Notes: a model not told the origin generated them from the letters alone. DNA of 37,326 nt from Paenibacillaceae bacterium (GCA_029256185.1 JAQSYI010000063.1:1-37326); one strand, 5' to 3'. Positions 23,565 to 31,367 are shown, counted from the first letter of the stretch. Numbers and translations are program-made.

Positions 23565-24164
23565 TTAGTATTTATAGCGTTCGATCACCATCGGCTGAAG
23601 CTGCTTGCCTTCGATTGCGGCTTCACAGGTTTCCATGATCAGCTCCATCCGGGCTACCAGCGAATTGGGCTTGGCACTGGGCGCATCCTGTCCGTAAGGG
23701 ACAAAATAGATATCCTTGGCCACCAGCAGCTTGGCGATGTTGGCGGCATTCAAACCGAGCCCGTCATTCGTAGAGATGGCCAATACGAGCGGCCGGTGAT
23801 TCCTCATTTGGGCCTTGGCCGCCATAAGAACAGGGCTCTCCGTCATGGCGTTGGCCAGTTTGGCGGTGGTATTGCCGGTACACGGAGCAATAACCATCAC
23901 ATCCAATAATTTAGAAGGACCGAGCGGCTCAGCATCTACAATTGTAGAAATAATATCATTCCCGGTTATATCTTTCAACCTTTTTTGCCAATCTTCCGAC
24001 TTGCCGAAGCGGGTATCCGTGGTCATGAGCGTATAAGAGGCGATGGGAATCACTCTGGCCCCCGCATCGACAAAACGCTGAATCTGCGGCATAGTCTCCG
24101 CAAATGTGCAATGGGAGCCCGTCAATGCAAAACCCACTGTTTTCCCTGTCCAGAAGCTCATCAT
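23565..24164 (-). CDS. dpaB: Dipicolinate synthase subunit B
   Basis: The flavoprotein-like subunit of dipicolinate synthase (SpoVFB), which with DpaA oxidises the DapA product to dipicolinic acid in the mother cell. The fold is of the flavoprotein decarboxylase type: GKTVGFALTGSHCTF at the start, and APCTGNTTAKLANAMTES at about 93-110. Length (199 residues) matches the family. Two adjacent ATGs exist; the first (24164) overlaps the dpaA stop. Spore-specific and co-transcribed with dpaA. Confidence 0.95.
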   Translation of the reverse strand: MMSFWTGKTVGFALTGSHCTFAETMPQIQRFVDAGARVIPIASYTLMTTDTRFGKSEDWQKRLKDITGNDIISTIVDAEPLGPSKLLDVMVIAPCTGNTTAKLANAMTESPVLMAAKAQMRNHRPLVLAISTNDGLGLNAANIAKLLVAKDIYFVPYGQDAPSAKPNSLVARMELIMETCEAAIEGKQLQPMVIERYKY

Positions 24165-25057
24165 CCATTCCTCCCTTTCGTTCCATCTGCCATCAGCAAT
24201 TCGGTTACAACCTGAGCGATGATGCGCCCGGCTGTTTTGGGGGCGACAATTCCCGGCAGGCCGGGTGCAAGCATGGCTTTAATGCCCCGTTTCTCCGCGA
24301 ACCGGAAGTCGGTTCCCCCCGGCCGGGAAGCCAAATCGATAATCAGCGCACGGTGGGGAATATGGGCGATAATCTGGGATGTGACGATCATGGAGGGAAC
24401 GGTATTGAACATGAAGTCCACATCTGTTACCTGGCGGATCAGATCCTTCGTATAAAAGGCCTCAAAGCCCATCTCCCACGCCCGGGCATAATCCTCCGGC
24501 TTGCGCACGCCGGCCTTTACCCTGGCGCCCAGCCCCTTTAGAGTCCGCGCCAGAGTCATACCGGTGCGTCCCAGCCCCAACACCATGCTTGTGGAGCCGT
24601 GAATAGTAAAATCAGTATGCTGGATCGCCATCATAATGGCGCCTTCTGCAGTGGGAATAGAGTTGTATATGGCCACATCATCGCGGTCGAACAGCTCTAC
24701 AAGCTCAATGCCATGTTCCTTGCACAGGTTTCTCAGGTAGGCTTTGGCCATCCCTGTGAATACCTTCGCATGCTTGGGGAGCGCCGCAATCAGTTCGCTG
24801 GTAATGACCAGTTCCTCTGACGAGAAGATGGACTCCACCTTGCCGGAGTCATCCGTGCCCACTGCCGGGAGAATCAATACATCGGCCTGGGAAAACACTT
24901 CTATATTCAGCTTGGTCTTGGCCGCCCCGTTAATCGGTGTCTGCAAATTATCATAGCCAATCAACTGCACAACCGCATCCAGTTCCAGAAGCCGCCCTAT
25001 CACTTCCAGTTGGCGGGCATCTCCGCCGATTAAGACGACTTGTGTTTCGGTTAGCAC
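24161..25057 (-). CDS. dpaA: Dipicolinate synthase subunit A
   Basis: SpoVFA, the NAD(P)-binding dehydrogenase-like subunit of dipicolinate synthase, active in the mother cell. It has an N-terminal domain (VVLIGGDARQLEVIGRLLEL) and a C-terminal Rossmann domain with VLGLGRTGMTLARTLKGLG (161-166 is the GxGxxG loop). The 298 residues match the family. The start is GTG (25055-25057), 9 bases after AAAGGGG; an ATG 4 bases earlier is out of frame. A sigma-K-type promoter lies at 25094-25121, as expected for late mother-cell expression. It is first of a cluster with dpaB, dapG and dapA. Confidence 0.95.
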   Translation of the reverse strand: MLTETQVVLIGGDARQLEVIGRLLELDAVVQLIGYDNLQTPINGAAKTKLNIEVFSQADVLILPAVGTDDSGKVESIFSSEELVITSELIAALPKHAKVFTGMAKAYLRNLCKEHGIELVELFDRDDVAIYNSIPTAEGAIMMAIQHTDFTIHGSTSMVLGLGRTGMTLARTLKGLGARVKAGVRKPEDYARAWEMGFEAFYTKDLIRQVTDVDFMFNTVPSMIVTSQIIAHIPHRALIIDLASRPGGTDFRFAEKRGIKAMLAPGLPGIVAPKTAGRIIAQVVTELLMADGTKGRNG

Positions 25058-25093
25058 CCATACACACCCCTTTCAGGTTCTTGTCGATATCTC

Positions 25094-25121
25094 ATCGTAT
25101 GCGGAGAAAAGGGGATGGGTT
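25094..25121 (-). promoter_or_regulatory. Sigma-K-type promoter of dpaA
   Basis: On the minus strand AACC (25118-25121), a 16-base spacer and CATACGAT (25094-25101) match the sigma-K pattern (mACm / CATAnnnT) exactly. It lies about 40 bases before the GTG start. The spoVF operon of B. subtilis is known to depend on sigma-K. Confidence 0.72.
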
Positions 25122-25171
25122 ACTGCCCTGACCTAGCCAGTCCTCCCTGTCAGCCGATTGGAATTCCGGCC

Positions 25172-25194
25172 AAAAAAAGCCCCGCGGTGAGGGG
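25172..25194 (-). terminator. Weak terminator-like hairpin upstream of the dpaA promoter
   Basis: On the minus strand CCCC (25191-25194) and GGGG (25180-25183) close a 7-base loop, followed by C and seven T. The stem is short. Confidence 0.4.
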
Positions 25195-25470
25195 ATCGCT
25201 CCAAGGCCTTCCACACATGACGGGGCAAACGGACAGCCGGGCCCGCGCGGTTCCCAACGAGTATGCGCCGCGGAAGAGCGGCAGGACCTCCCAGGTTGCC
25301 CGGTAGTCCTTGGTCAGCATGCCTGGCTCTTTGACCCCGGGGAGTTCCCGTTCTGCTCGCCCTTTTCTCGCCTTCCGGCTTTCGCAAACCGTCCGCCCTC
25401 CCGATGATCAAATTTTTGAGGCCCCCTTCCTCGGAATTCTATACGTTCCATCTTGTAATACCAGGACCTC
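25172..25470 (-). ncRNA. Hairpin-rich non-coding region upstream of dpaA, candidate structured RNA
   Basis: Between the dut terminator and the dpaA promoter there is no convincing gene, yet stems lie close together. They are 25418-25424 with 25464-25470 (7 bp, one G-U), 25312-25316 with 25332-25336, 25284-25309 (about 8 bp plus an inner stem), 25267-25271 with 25278-25282, and a final CCCC/GGGG hairpin at 25180-25194 followed on the minus strand by seven T (25172-25178). The series ending in a terminator-like element favours a minus-strand RNA. No promoter is clear: only a TTGACG without a matching -10. It fits no RNA family I know. Confidence 0.3.
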
Positions 25471-25515
25471 GTCAATTCTTCATCAGTGATCCCCCAAGCG
25501 GCATGGACGTCTGAC

Positions 25516-25545
25516 GCAAAAAACCGGACGCATCTGCGTCCGGTT
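25516..25545 (-). terminator. Terminator of dut
   Basis: On the minus strand AACCGGACGC and GCGTCCGGTT pair perfectly around a 4-base loop (25522-25545), followed by TTTTGCG. It lies 75 bases after the dut stop. Confidence 0.85.
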
Positions 25546-25618
25546 CAAGAAGAGGGGCATGGGCAAAAAGATTAACCCTCTGTCCCATTGATTTCTTTAT
25601 TTTGTGCCCGTGAATGCT

Positions 25619-26068
25619 TCATTTTGTGCCCGTATGTCCGAAGCCTCCGGCGCCCCGTTCCGTGTCCGGCAGTTCCTCCACCAGAACCAGTTCTACAGCG
25701 GGGACAGCCTGCACCACCATCTGGGCAATCCGTTCGTTGCGCTCGATGGCGAAGGGCTCCTGCCCCAGGTTAATCAGCAGCACCTTGACTTCGCCCCGGT
25801 AATCAGCATCCACTGTGCCGGGAGAATTCAAGCAGGTAATACCGTGCTTGAAGGCAAGGCCGCTCCGCGGTCGAATCTGCGCCTCCAGCCCCGCGGGAAG
25901 AGCGATAGCGAAGCCGGTGGGGACAAGCTTACGCTCTCCGGGATGCAGGATCAGCGGCTCGGCAACGGCCGCATAAAGATCGAATCCGCTGGCCAGTTCC
26001 GACATGCGCTTGGGCAACAGCACATCCTCATTGCCCGGGAGCTTCTTCAGTTGCACCTGATACAGCAA
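25619..26068 (-). CDS. dut: dUTP diphosphatase (dUTPase)
   Basis: This trimeric enzyme hydrolyses dUTP to dUMP, keeping uracil out of DNA and feeding dTMP synthesis. All five motifs are visible: ASGFDLYA, RPRSGLAFKHGI, NSPGTVDADYRGEV, ERIAQMVV and the C-terminal GAGGFGHTG. The 149 residues are typical. The start is TTG (26066-26068), 6 bases after AGGAGGG. This places the first 41 bases inside the 3' end of mlpA, a clear overlap. The last codons (GHTGTK) are followed by an imperfect 22-bp duplication of the same DNA downstream. Confidence 0.94.
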   Translation of the reverse strand: MLYQVQLKKLPGNEDVLLPKRMSELASGFDLYAAVAEPLILHPGERKLVPTGFAIALPAGLEAQIRPRSGLAFKHGITCLNSPGTVDADYRGEVKVLLINLGQEPFAIERNERIAQMVVQAVPAVELVLVEELPDTERGAGGFGHTGTK

Positions 26069-27311
26069 AAGTATCCCTCCTGAACTCCTTAATGGGCTTA
26101 TCCGATTGCCCTACCATAGCAACGGAGAAAGAATGGGAAAAGACCTCGCGGGTCAGCTCCCGGACCTGGTCCAATTGCACGCTTTCGATCCGCTCGATCA
26201 TCTCATCCAGGGAATAGTGCTTGCCGAGCATCAGTTCATTCTTGCCAAGCCGGTTCATCCGGCTGCTGGTGCTCTCCAGACTCAGAATCAGGCTGCCCTT
26301 CAACTGCTCCTTGCCCTTGCGCAGCTCCGCTTCCGTAATGCCGTTGTTCAGAACATCACCGATAATTTCCATGGATACCTTCAGTACTTCCTCTGTCTGC
26401 TTCGGCGCGGTGCCCGTATAGATGGTGAACAGCCCCGAGTCGATATAGGCGGTGTGATAGGAATAAACCGAATAGGCCAAGCCTCTTTTCTCGCGGATCT
26501 CCTGGAACAGCCGGGAGCTCATGCCGCCGCCGATGGAGTTGTTGAGCAGGATCATGGCATATTGCCGTTCATCCTTCATCGAGCAGCCCGGAAGAGACAT
26601 GCAGATATGGTTCTGTTCCGTTTTCTTCTCATGAAAGGCGATTTCCGTCTGATAAACCGGCTTCTCGAGCTTGGAGGGCGTACCCTCGTTGGCAAAAGCT
26701 CCAAAATGCTTGCGGATCAGCTCCATGGCGCTGTCGTCAAAATTGCCTGCCATACTGACAACGATGTTGCTGATTCCATAATACTCCTTCATGTAATTGC
26801 GCAGATCATCCGACTGGAAGCGGTGCAGGTTTTCTTGCAATCCAAGGATCGTCTGTCCCAGCGCATGATTCCCGTAAGCCGCTTTGGCCATCAGGTCGTG
26901 AACCAGGTCATCCGGCGTATCCTCATACATGGAGATTTCCTCCAGAATCACATTGCGCTCCTTCTCCAGCTCCTGAGGGTCAAATTGGGAGTTGAAGAAC
27001 ATATCGGACAACACGTCCATGGCCAGAGGCAGATGCTCATCCAGCACCTTGACAAAGTAACAGGTATACTCCTTCGTGGTGAAGGCATTCACGTTGCCGC
27101 CGATTCCGTCGAAAATCTCGGCAATATCCTTGGCGGAATGCCGCTCTGTGCCCTTAAAGAGCATATGCTCGATAAAGTGGGAGATGCCGTTCTGGGCCTT
27201 CGACTCATTGCGGGAGCCTGTCTTTGCCCAGATGCCAAAGGAAACGGACCGGCAAGTCGGGATATGCTCAAGCACTACTCTTAATCCGTTGGGAAGCACA
27301 TAGTGATTCAA
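26028..27311 (-). CDS. mlpA: M16-family zinc peptidase (YmxG/MlpA)
   Basis: A processing-peptidase-like enzyme of the mitochondrial MPP type; its homologue beside spoVF in B. subtilis is mlpA (ymxG). The zinc motif is intact: H45-F-I-E48-H49 in GISHFIEHMLFKGT, with the distal ligand E125 in RNVILEEISM. The C-terminal domain has GGGMSSRLFQEIREKRGLAYSVYS. The start is TTG (27309-27311), 8 bases after AGGAGG. It follows ylxY by 123 bases and overlaps dut by 41 bases. It is one of three M16 proteins in this window. Confidence 0.94.
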   Translation of the reverse strand: MNHYVLPNGLRVVLEHIPTCRSVSFGIWAKTGSRNESKAQNGISHFIEHMLFKGTERHSAKDIAEIFDGIGGNVNAFTTKEYTCYFVKVLDEHLPLAMDVLSDMFFNSQFDPQELEKERNVILEEISMYEDTPDDLVHDLMAKAAYGNHALGQTILGLQENLHRFQSDDLRNYMKEYYGISNIVVSMAGNFDDSAMELIRKHFGAFANEGTPSKLEKPVYQTEIAFHEKKTEQNHICMSLPGCSMKDERQYAMILLNNSIGGGMSSRLFQEIREKRGLAYSVYSYHTAYIDSGLFTIYTGTAPKQTEEVLKVSMEIIGDVLNNGITEAELRKGKEQLKGSLILSLESTSSRMNRLGKNELMLGKHYSLDEMIERIESVQLDQVRELTREVFSHSFSVAMVGQSDKPIKEFRRDTFAVSGATEEAPGQ

Positions 27312-27434
27312 ATGAAGTTCCTCCTAGAAGTTATACATGAAAGAGAACTGCTGCCGCAGACCGCAACATCTTGTGCCCAAGCCGGGAGTGAAGCATGCTT
27401 CTGCGGTTTTGCACAGCTTATAGACTACAGTCTA

Positions 27435-28475
27435 TCACTTGCCAAGGCTGGTTTCCAGTTCGGGGACTCTTTCCGGTGAAATTAGTTCACTTACAGTCCC
27501 CAGTGCGTATCCCCGCTTCTTAGACTCCTTGATAATTCCTTCCAGCGCCATCATCGAGGAGATGGTGGGATGCATCAGGATCATGGCTCCCGGCTCCAGC
27601 TTGGCGGACACCTTGGCAAGCACATCCTCCGGGCGGGGACGCTTCCAATCCACCGTATCGATGGTCCACAATATGGTGCGCAGCTTCATTTCATGGGCAA
27701 TCTCCACTGTTTCCTGGTCAAAATCACCGGACGGCGGAGCAAACAGCTTGTTTTCCACACCAATTTGCTTAAGCAGCTGCTCGGTCTTGCTAATTTCTTG
27801 TTGAGCCCTGCCGCGGGAGAGTGTGCTCATATTCTTATGGGAATAAGCATGATTGGACAGCTCATGCCCTGCCGCCTTGATTGCTTGAGCGGTCTCCAGA
27901 TGGGTGGACAGCCACGTGCCGTCAAAGAAGAAGGTGGCATGCACATTCTGTTCCTGAAGAGTCTGCAGCATCTTCACCAGATACTCATCTCCCCAAGCCA
28001 CATTGATCATCAGCGAAATCATTCTTTTGCCCGGATTGCCTCTGTAGATAGGCTGGGCCCCCAGATTATCCAAACTTACCTCAGGCGGCAATTCCCGGTA
28101 AACGTAATGAACCGGAGTACCAGACGGAAATTGGGAGGCCAGCCGGTAGCTTTTCTCCACGTCGATCTCCCGGCCGTTCAACCCGGGGATTGCTTTCCAG
28201 ACTCGGTCCAGCTTGGCGTTCACCGCAGGGATCCGGGTCCGTTCGGCCTCCTCCCGGATTGCCTCCAACAGCCCGTCCTTATCCGCTGCTGCCGCTTGGC
28301 TCCATACCGCAACAGCGTTCTCCCCTCCCGCCTCGCTGTTCTGGCGGAGAAGGTTGCCGTTGCGTACAGCGTCAATAAAGCCGGCGGCTTGGGGCGTATG
28401 GCTGCTTGCCCAGATCAACAGGGCCCAGAAGAGCAGGATCAGCAGCTTCATTCTTCGAGCTTCCATTCGACTCAT
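27435..28475 (-). CDS. ylxY: Polysaccharide-deacetylase-like protein YlxY, atypical active site
   Basis: A secreted or membrane-anchored NodB-homology protein: signal segment at about 9-31, an extra N-terminal domain to about 150, then the deacetylase fold. Motif 1, normally TFDDG with the catalytic Asp and a metal-binding Asp, reads SLMINVAWGDE (154-164). Motif 2 is kept (N208-H209-A-Y-S-H213), motif 3 is FAPPSGDF and motif 5 is ILMHP. So the two metal histidines remain but the first Asp pair is lost. The ATG follows GGGGGA by 8 bases. Its place between pnp and mlpA is that of B. subtilis ylxY. Enzyme activity is doubtful. Confidence 0.88.
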   Translation of the reverse strand: MSRMEARRMKLLILLFWALLIWASSHTPQAAGFIDAVRNGNLLRQNSEAGGENAVAVWSQAAAADKDGLLEAIREEAERTRIPAVNAKLDRVWKAIPGLNGREIDVEKSYRLASQFPSGTPVHYVYRELPPEVSLDNLGAQPIYRGNPGKRMISLMINVAWGDEYLVKMLQTLQEQNVHATFFFDGTWLSTHLETAQAIKAAGHELSNHAYSHKNMSTLSRGRAQQEISKTEQLLKQIGVENKLFAPPSGDFDQETVEIAHEMKLRTILWTIDTVDWKRPRPEDVLAKVSAKLEPGAMILMHPTISSMMALEGIIKESKKRGYALGTVSELISPERVPELETSLGK

Positions 28476-28544
28476 ATTTTATGTCCCCCGAGCATACTGT
28501 TTTTTTCATTTTATGCCGATTTGGACAAGGTTATGAAAATTACG

Positions 28545-28590
28545 CAAAAAAACCGTTTCGCTCCGCCATATCAACGGCGGGGCGAAACGG
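28545..28590 (-). terminator. Terminator of pnp
   Basis: On the minus strand a stem of about 14 bp, with CCGTTTCGC (28582-28590) opposite GCGAAACGG (28553-28561), is followed by TTTTTTT. It is about 23 bases after the pnp stop. Confidence 0.9.
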
Positions 28591-28612
28591 AGTTCAGAAG
28601 AGACAAACGGTC

Positions 28613-30715
28613 TTATTCAGACTTGGCAGGCGCAGGCAGAGTTGCCTTGCGGGACAGGTTCACACGGCCCTGGTTATCGATTTCGGTAACCTTGACGGTG
28701 ATCTTGTCGCCCACATTGACTACATCCTCAACCTTGGCCACACGCTCGGTGGACAATTGGGAGATATGCACCAGGCCTTCTTTACCCGGAAGAACCTCAA
28801 CGAATGCGCCGAACTTCTCCACACGCTTAACCGTGCCCAGATAGGTCTCGCCCACAACTACTTCGCGGACGATGCTCTCGATGATATCCCGCGCCCGCTC
28901 GTTCGCCGCTTGATTGCTTGAAGAGATAAAGACGCTGCCGTCTTGCTCAATATCAATCTTGACGCCGGTTTCTTCAATGATCTTGTTGATGACCTTGCCG
29001 CCGGCTCCGATGACCTCGCGTATCTTGTCCGGATGAATCTTCATGGTGATAATCTTAGGCGCATACTGGGAAAGCTCCTTGCGGGGCTCGGCAATCGTAG
29101 AGAGCATCTTGTCCATAATGAACATGCGTCCCTTGTACGCCTGCTGCAGCGCTTCTTGCAGAATCGCCCGGCTGATGCCGTCGATCTTGATGTCCATTTG
29201 GATAGCTGTTACACCCTTGGCTGTTCCTGCAACCTTGAAGTCCATGTCGCCAAGGTGGTCTTCCATCCCTTGGATGTCCGTAAGAATAGACACATGCTCC
29301 CCGTCCTTGATCAAGCCCATGGCAACACCGGCAACAGGCGCTTTGATCGGCACACCGGCATCCATCAAAGCCATGGTGCTTGCGCAAATGGAGGCCTGGG
29401 AGGTGGAGCCATTGGACTCCAGCACCTCGGATACAACCCGGATGGTATAGGGGAATTCCTTCTCATCAGGCAGCACCATCTCGATGGCGCGCTCGCCTAA
29501 TGCGCCGTGGCCGATCTCGCGGCGTCCCGGCGGACGGAGCGGACGGGCCTCGCCCACGGAGAACGGAGGGAAATTGTAATGGTGCATAAACCGCTTGCGC
29601 TCTTCCAGATCAATACCGTCGAGCATTTGCTCGTCGCCGATGGAGCCCAGCGTGGCGATAGACAGCGCCTGGGTCTGGCCGCGGGTAAACAAGGCGGAGC
29701 CGTGAGTACGCGCCAAAAGCGAAGTCTCGCAGGAGATGGGACGGATTTCATCCAAGGCACGGCCGTCGGGACGGACCTTGTCATGAGTGATCAAACGGCG
29801 CACTTCTTCTTTCACGATATCATAAAGAACTTCCTTGACATCGGCAATCTTGGCAGCGGCTTCAGCATAAACTTCCTTGAAGTATTCCACAGTTTCCGCA
29901 TTGATCGCTTCGATAGCCTCATTGCGGGCATGCTTCTCGGAGATGCGGACAGCCTGCACCAGTTTTTCCTGTGCATACGAGCGGACTTCCGTGTTCACGT
30001 CCCCGTCGACTGCATGCAAGACGACTTCCATCTTGGGCTTGCCCACTTCCAGCACGAATTGCTCAATAGCAGCGCAGATCTTCTTGATAGCCTCATGTCC
30101 GAACATGATGGCTTCCAGCACAACTTCTTCCGGCAGCTCGCGGGCTTCCGCTTCCACCATCATGATTGCATCCTTGGTACCTGATACAACCAGATACATA
30201 TCGCTCACAGCAGATTGCTCAACCGTCGGATTAATTACGAATTGCCCGTTGACCCTGGCTACAATAACACCGCCGATAGGTCCGTTAAACGGAACGTCGG
30301 AGATGGCAAGCGAACAGGACGTACCGATCATGGCGGTAATTTCCGGAGAATTGTCCTGCTCCACGCTCATGACCAGATTAACGATCTGGATATCATTGCG
30401 GAAGCCCTCGGGAAACAGAGGACGAATGGGACGGTCAGTCAAGCGGCTGGCCAGAATGGCCTTCTGGGTGGGACGTCCCTCCCGTTTGATATAGCCGCCG
30501 GGTATTTTGCCAACCGCATAAAGACGTTCCTCATAATTGACCGTAAGCGGGAAAAAGTCCAAATCCTTCGGTCCGGGTGATGCAGTTACCGTACATAATA
30601 CAGCGGTATCGCCATAACGCGCCATCACAGCGCCGTTGGCTTGCTTCGCCAGCTTCCCGGTTTCCAGCACCAATGTGCGGCCGCCGAGTTCAATAGAAAT
30701 TTGTTTTTGTTCCAT
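28613..30715 (-). CDS. pnp: Polyribonucleotide nucleotidyltransferase (PNPase)
   Basis: A phosphorolytic 3'-5' exoribonuclease acting in mRNA decay. It has two RNase PH domains, a KH domain (GxxG loop in IGAGGK, 569-574) and an S1 domain (about 625-693). The catalytic Asp pair is D490 and D492 in GDMDFKVAGT, with FTRGQTQAL at 343-351. The usual GPGRREIGHG reads PPGRREIGHG, a Gly-to-Pro change at residue 395. The 700 residues match the family. The ATG follows AGGAGG by 5 bases. It is preceded by a long leader hairpin and by a terminator separating it from rpsO. Confidence 0.97.
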   Translation of the reverse strand: MEQKQISIELGGRTLVLETGKLAKQANGAVMARYGDTAVLCTVTASPGPKDLDFFPLTVNYEERLYAVGKIPGGYIKREGRPTQKAILASRLTDRPIRPLFPEGFRNDIQIVNLVMSVEQDNSPEITAMIGTSCSLAISDVPFNGPIGGVIVARVNGQFVINPTVEQSAVSDMYLVVSGTKDAIMMVEAEARELPEEVVLEAIMFGHEAIKKICAAIEQFVLEVGKPKMEVVLHAVDGDVNTEVRSYAQEKLVQAVRISEKHARNEAIEAINAETVEYFKEVYAEAAAKIADVKEVLYDIVKEEVRRLITHDKVRPDGRALDEIRPISCETSLLARTHGSALFTRGQTQALSIATLGSIGDEQMLDGIDLEERKRFMHHYNFPPFSVGEARPLRPPGRREIGHGALGERAIEMVLPDEKEFPYTIRVVSEVLESNGSTSQASICASTMALMDAGVPIKAPVAGVAMGLIKDGEHVSILTDIQGMEDHLGDMDFKVAGTAKGVTAIQMDIKIDGISRAILQEALQQAYKGRMFIMDKMLSTIAEPRKELSQYAPKIITMKIHPDKIREVIGAGGKVINKIIEETGVKIDIEQDGSVFISSSNQAANERARDIIESIVREVVVGETYLGTVKRVEKFGAFVEVLPGKEGLVHISQLSTERVAKVEDVVNVGDKITVKVTEIDNQGRVNLSRKATLPAPAKSE

Positions 30716-30766
30716 GGTTGCCTCCTAAAAGTTTTGTTTCGTTAGCCCCAACTTAACTTTTGAGTT

Positions 30767-30817
30767 CATTACCGGTTATAAACGGTGAACGCAGTGAAGA
30801 AAACCGCTTCGTTAATG
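30767..30817 (-). promoter_or_regulatory. Leader hairpin of pnp
   Basis: On the minus strand CATTA (30813-30817) with TAATG (30767-30771) and CGGTT (30802-30806) with AACCG (30773-30777) form a nested stem about 50 bases before the pnp ATG. In other bacteria the pnp leader hairpin is cleaved for autoregulation; a similar role here is an inference. Confidence 0.4.
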
Positions 30818-30937
30818 CGTCATATGTAACGCCCTGCCTGTCCCGTCTGCTGCCAAACGGTTAAACGGACGGCAATGTCAATTATTTCAACACGCTCTTT
30901 AGTATTTCCTTCTTTTTGCAGCCTAATCTGAATAAAA

Positions 30938-31000
30938 TGCAGAAAAAGCAACCAAACTTCTCCGTGCATCGGTAACAGCACGGCAGTCATTGGTTGCTTT
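30938..31000 (-). terminator. Terminator between rpsO and pnp
   Basis: On the minus strand AAAGCAACCAA (30990-31000) and TTGGTTGCTTT (30945-30955) form an 11-bp stem with an inner CCGTGC/GCACGG hairpin, followed by TTCTG. Two further hairpins stand between rpsO and this element: 31014-31046 (10-bp stem) and 31068-31086 (8-bp stem); these may be processing or stability elements. Confidence 0.7.
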
Positions 31001-31096
31001 CCCAAGATCCAGACTGCTTCTGCATTCTGCAAGAAGGCAGAAGCAGCACCCGCAGGCGATCCGATCACTATGACAGATTGTCATAGACATCTCATC

Positions 31097-31366
31097 TTAT
31101 CTACGAAGACCAAGCTTCTCGATAAGTGCGCTGTAGCGTTGGACGTCCTTATTCTTCAGGTACGCCAGCAGCTTACGGCGTTGTCCGACCATCTTAAGAA
31201 GACCGCGGCGCGAGTGGTGGTCCTTCTTGTGCACGCGCAAGTGGTTTGTTAAGTTGACGATGTTTTCCGTAAGGATAGCGACTTGAACTTCCGGAGACCC
31301 TGTATCGGATTCATGAACCTTGTGGTCCGAAATCAGTTGAGTCTTGCGTTCTTGTGTTAATGCCAT
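31097..31366 (-). CDS. rpsO: 30S ribosomal protein S15
   Basis: S15 binds the central domain of 16S rRNA and helps join subunits. The 89 residues carry the family signature (HESDTGSPEVQVAILTENI, NHLRVHKKDHHSRRGLLKMV, RRKLLAYLKNKD). The frame is open 114 bases further upstream, but the true start is the ATG at 31364-31366 with a strong AAGGAGGTG site. Its promoter lies between ribF and the gene, leaving a leader of about 115 bases with possible autoregulatory folds. Confidence 0.98.
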   Translation of the reverse strand: MALTQERKTQLISDHKVHESDTGSPEVQVAILTENIVNLTNHLRVHKKDHHSRRGLLKMVGQRRKLLAYLKNKDVQRYSALIEKLGLRR

Positions 31367-31367
31367 C

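Noticed and set aside
25246..25262. T-box-like string (GGGAACCGCG on the minus strand)
   Set aside because: It resembles the conserved T-box GGGTGGNACCGCG only partly, there is no visible specifier stem I, and the downstream genes are sporulation genes from a sigma-K promoter.
25115..25411. Plus- and minus-strand frames of 63 and 92 codons upstream of dpaA
   Set aside because: No homology or good starts; the plus-strand one covers the sigma-K promoter and the minus-strand one runs through the terminator-like hairpin.
26106..27284. 392-codon plus-strand frame opposite mlpA
   Set aside because: Antisense shadow of the conserved peptidase gene, no ribosome site or recognisable domain.
27570..28844. 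424-codon plus-strand frame across ylxY and the end of pnp
   Set aside because: It crosses the pnp terminator and two conserved genes on the other strand; it is a shadow.
30820..31068. 82-codon minus-strand frame between rpsO and pnp
   Set aside because: It runs through the terminator and hairpins of this gap and has no ribosome site.
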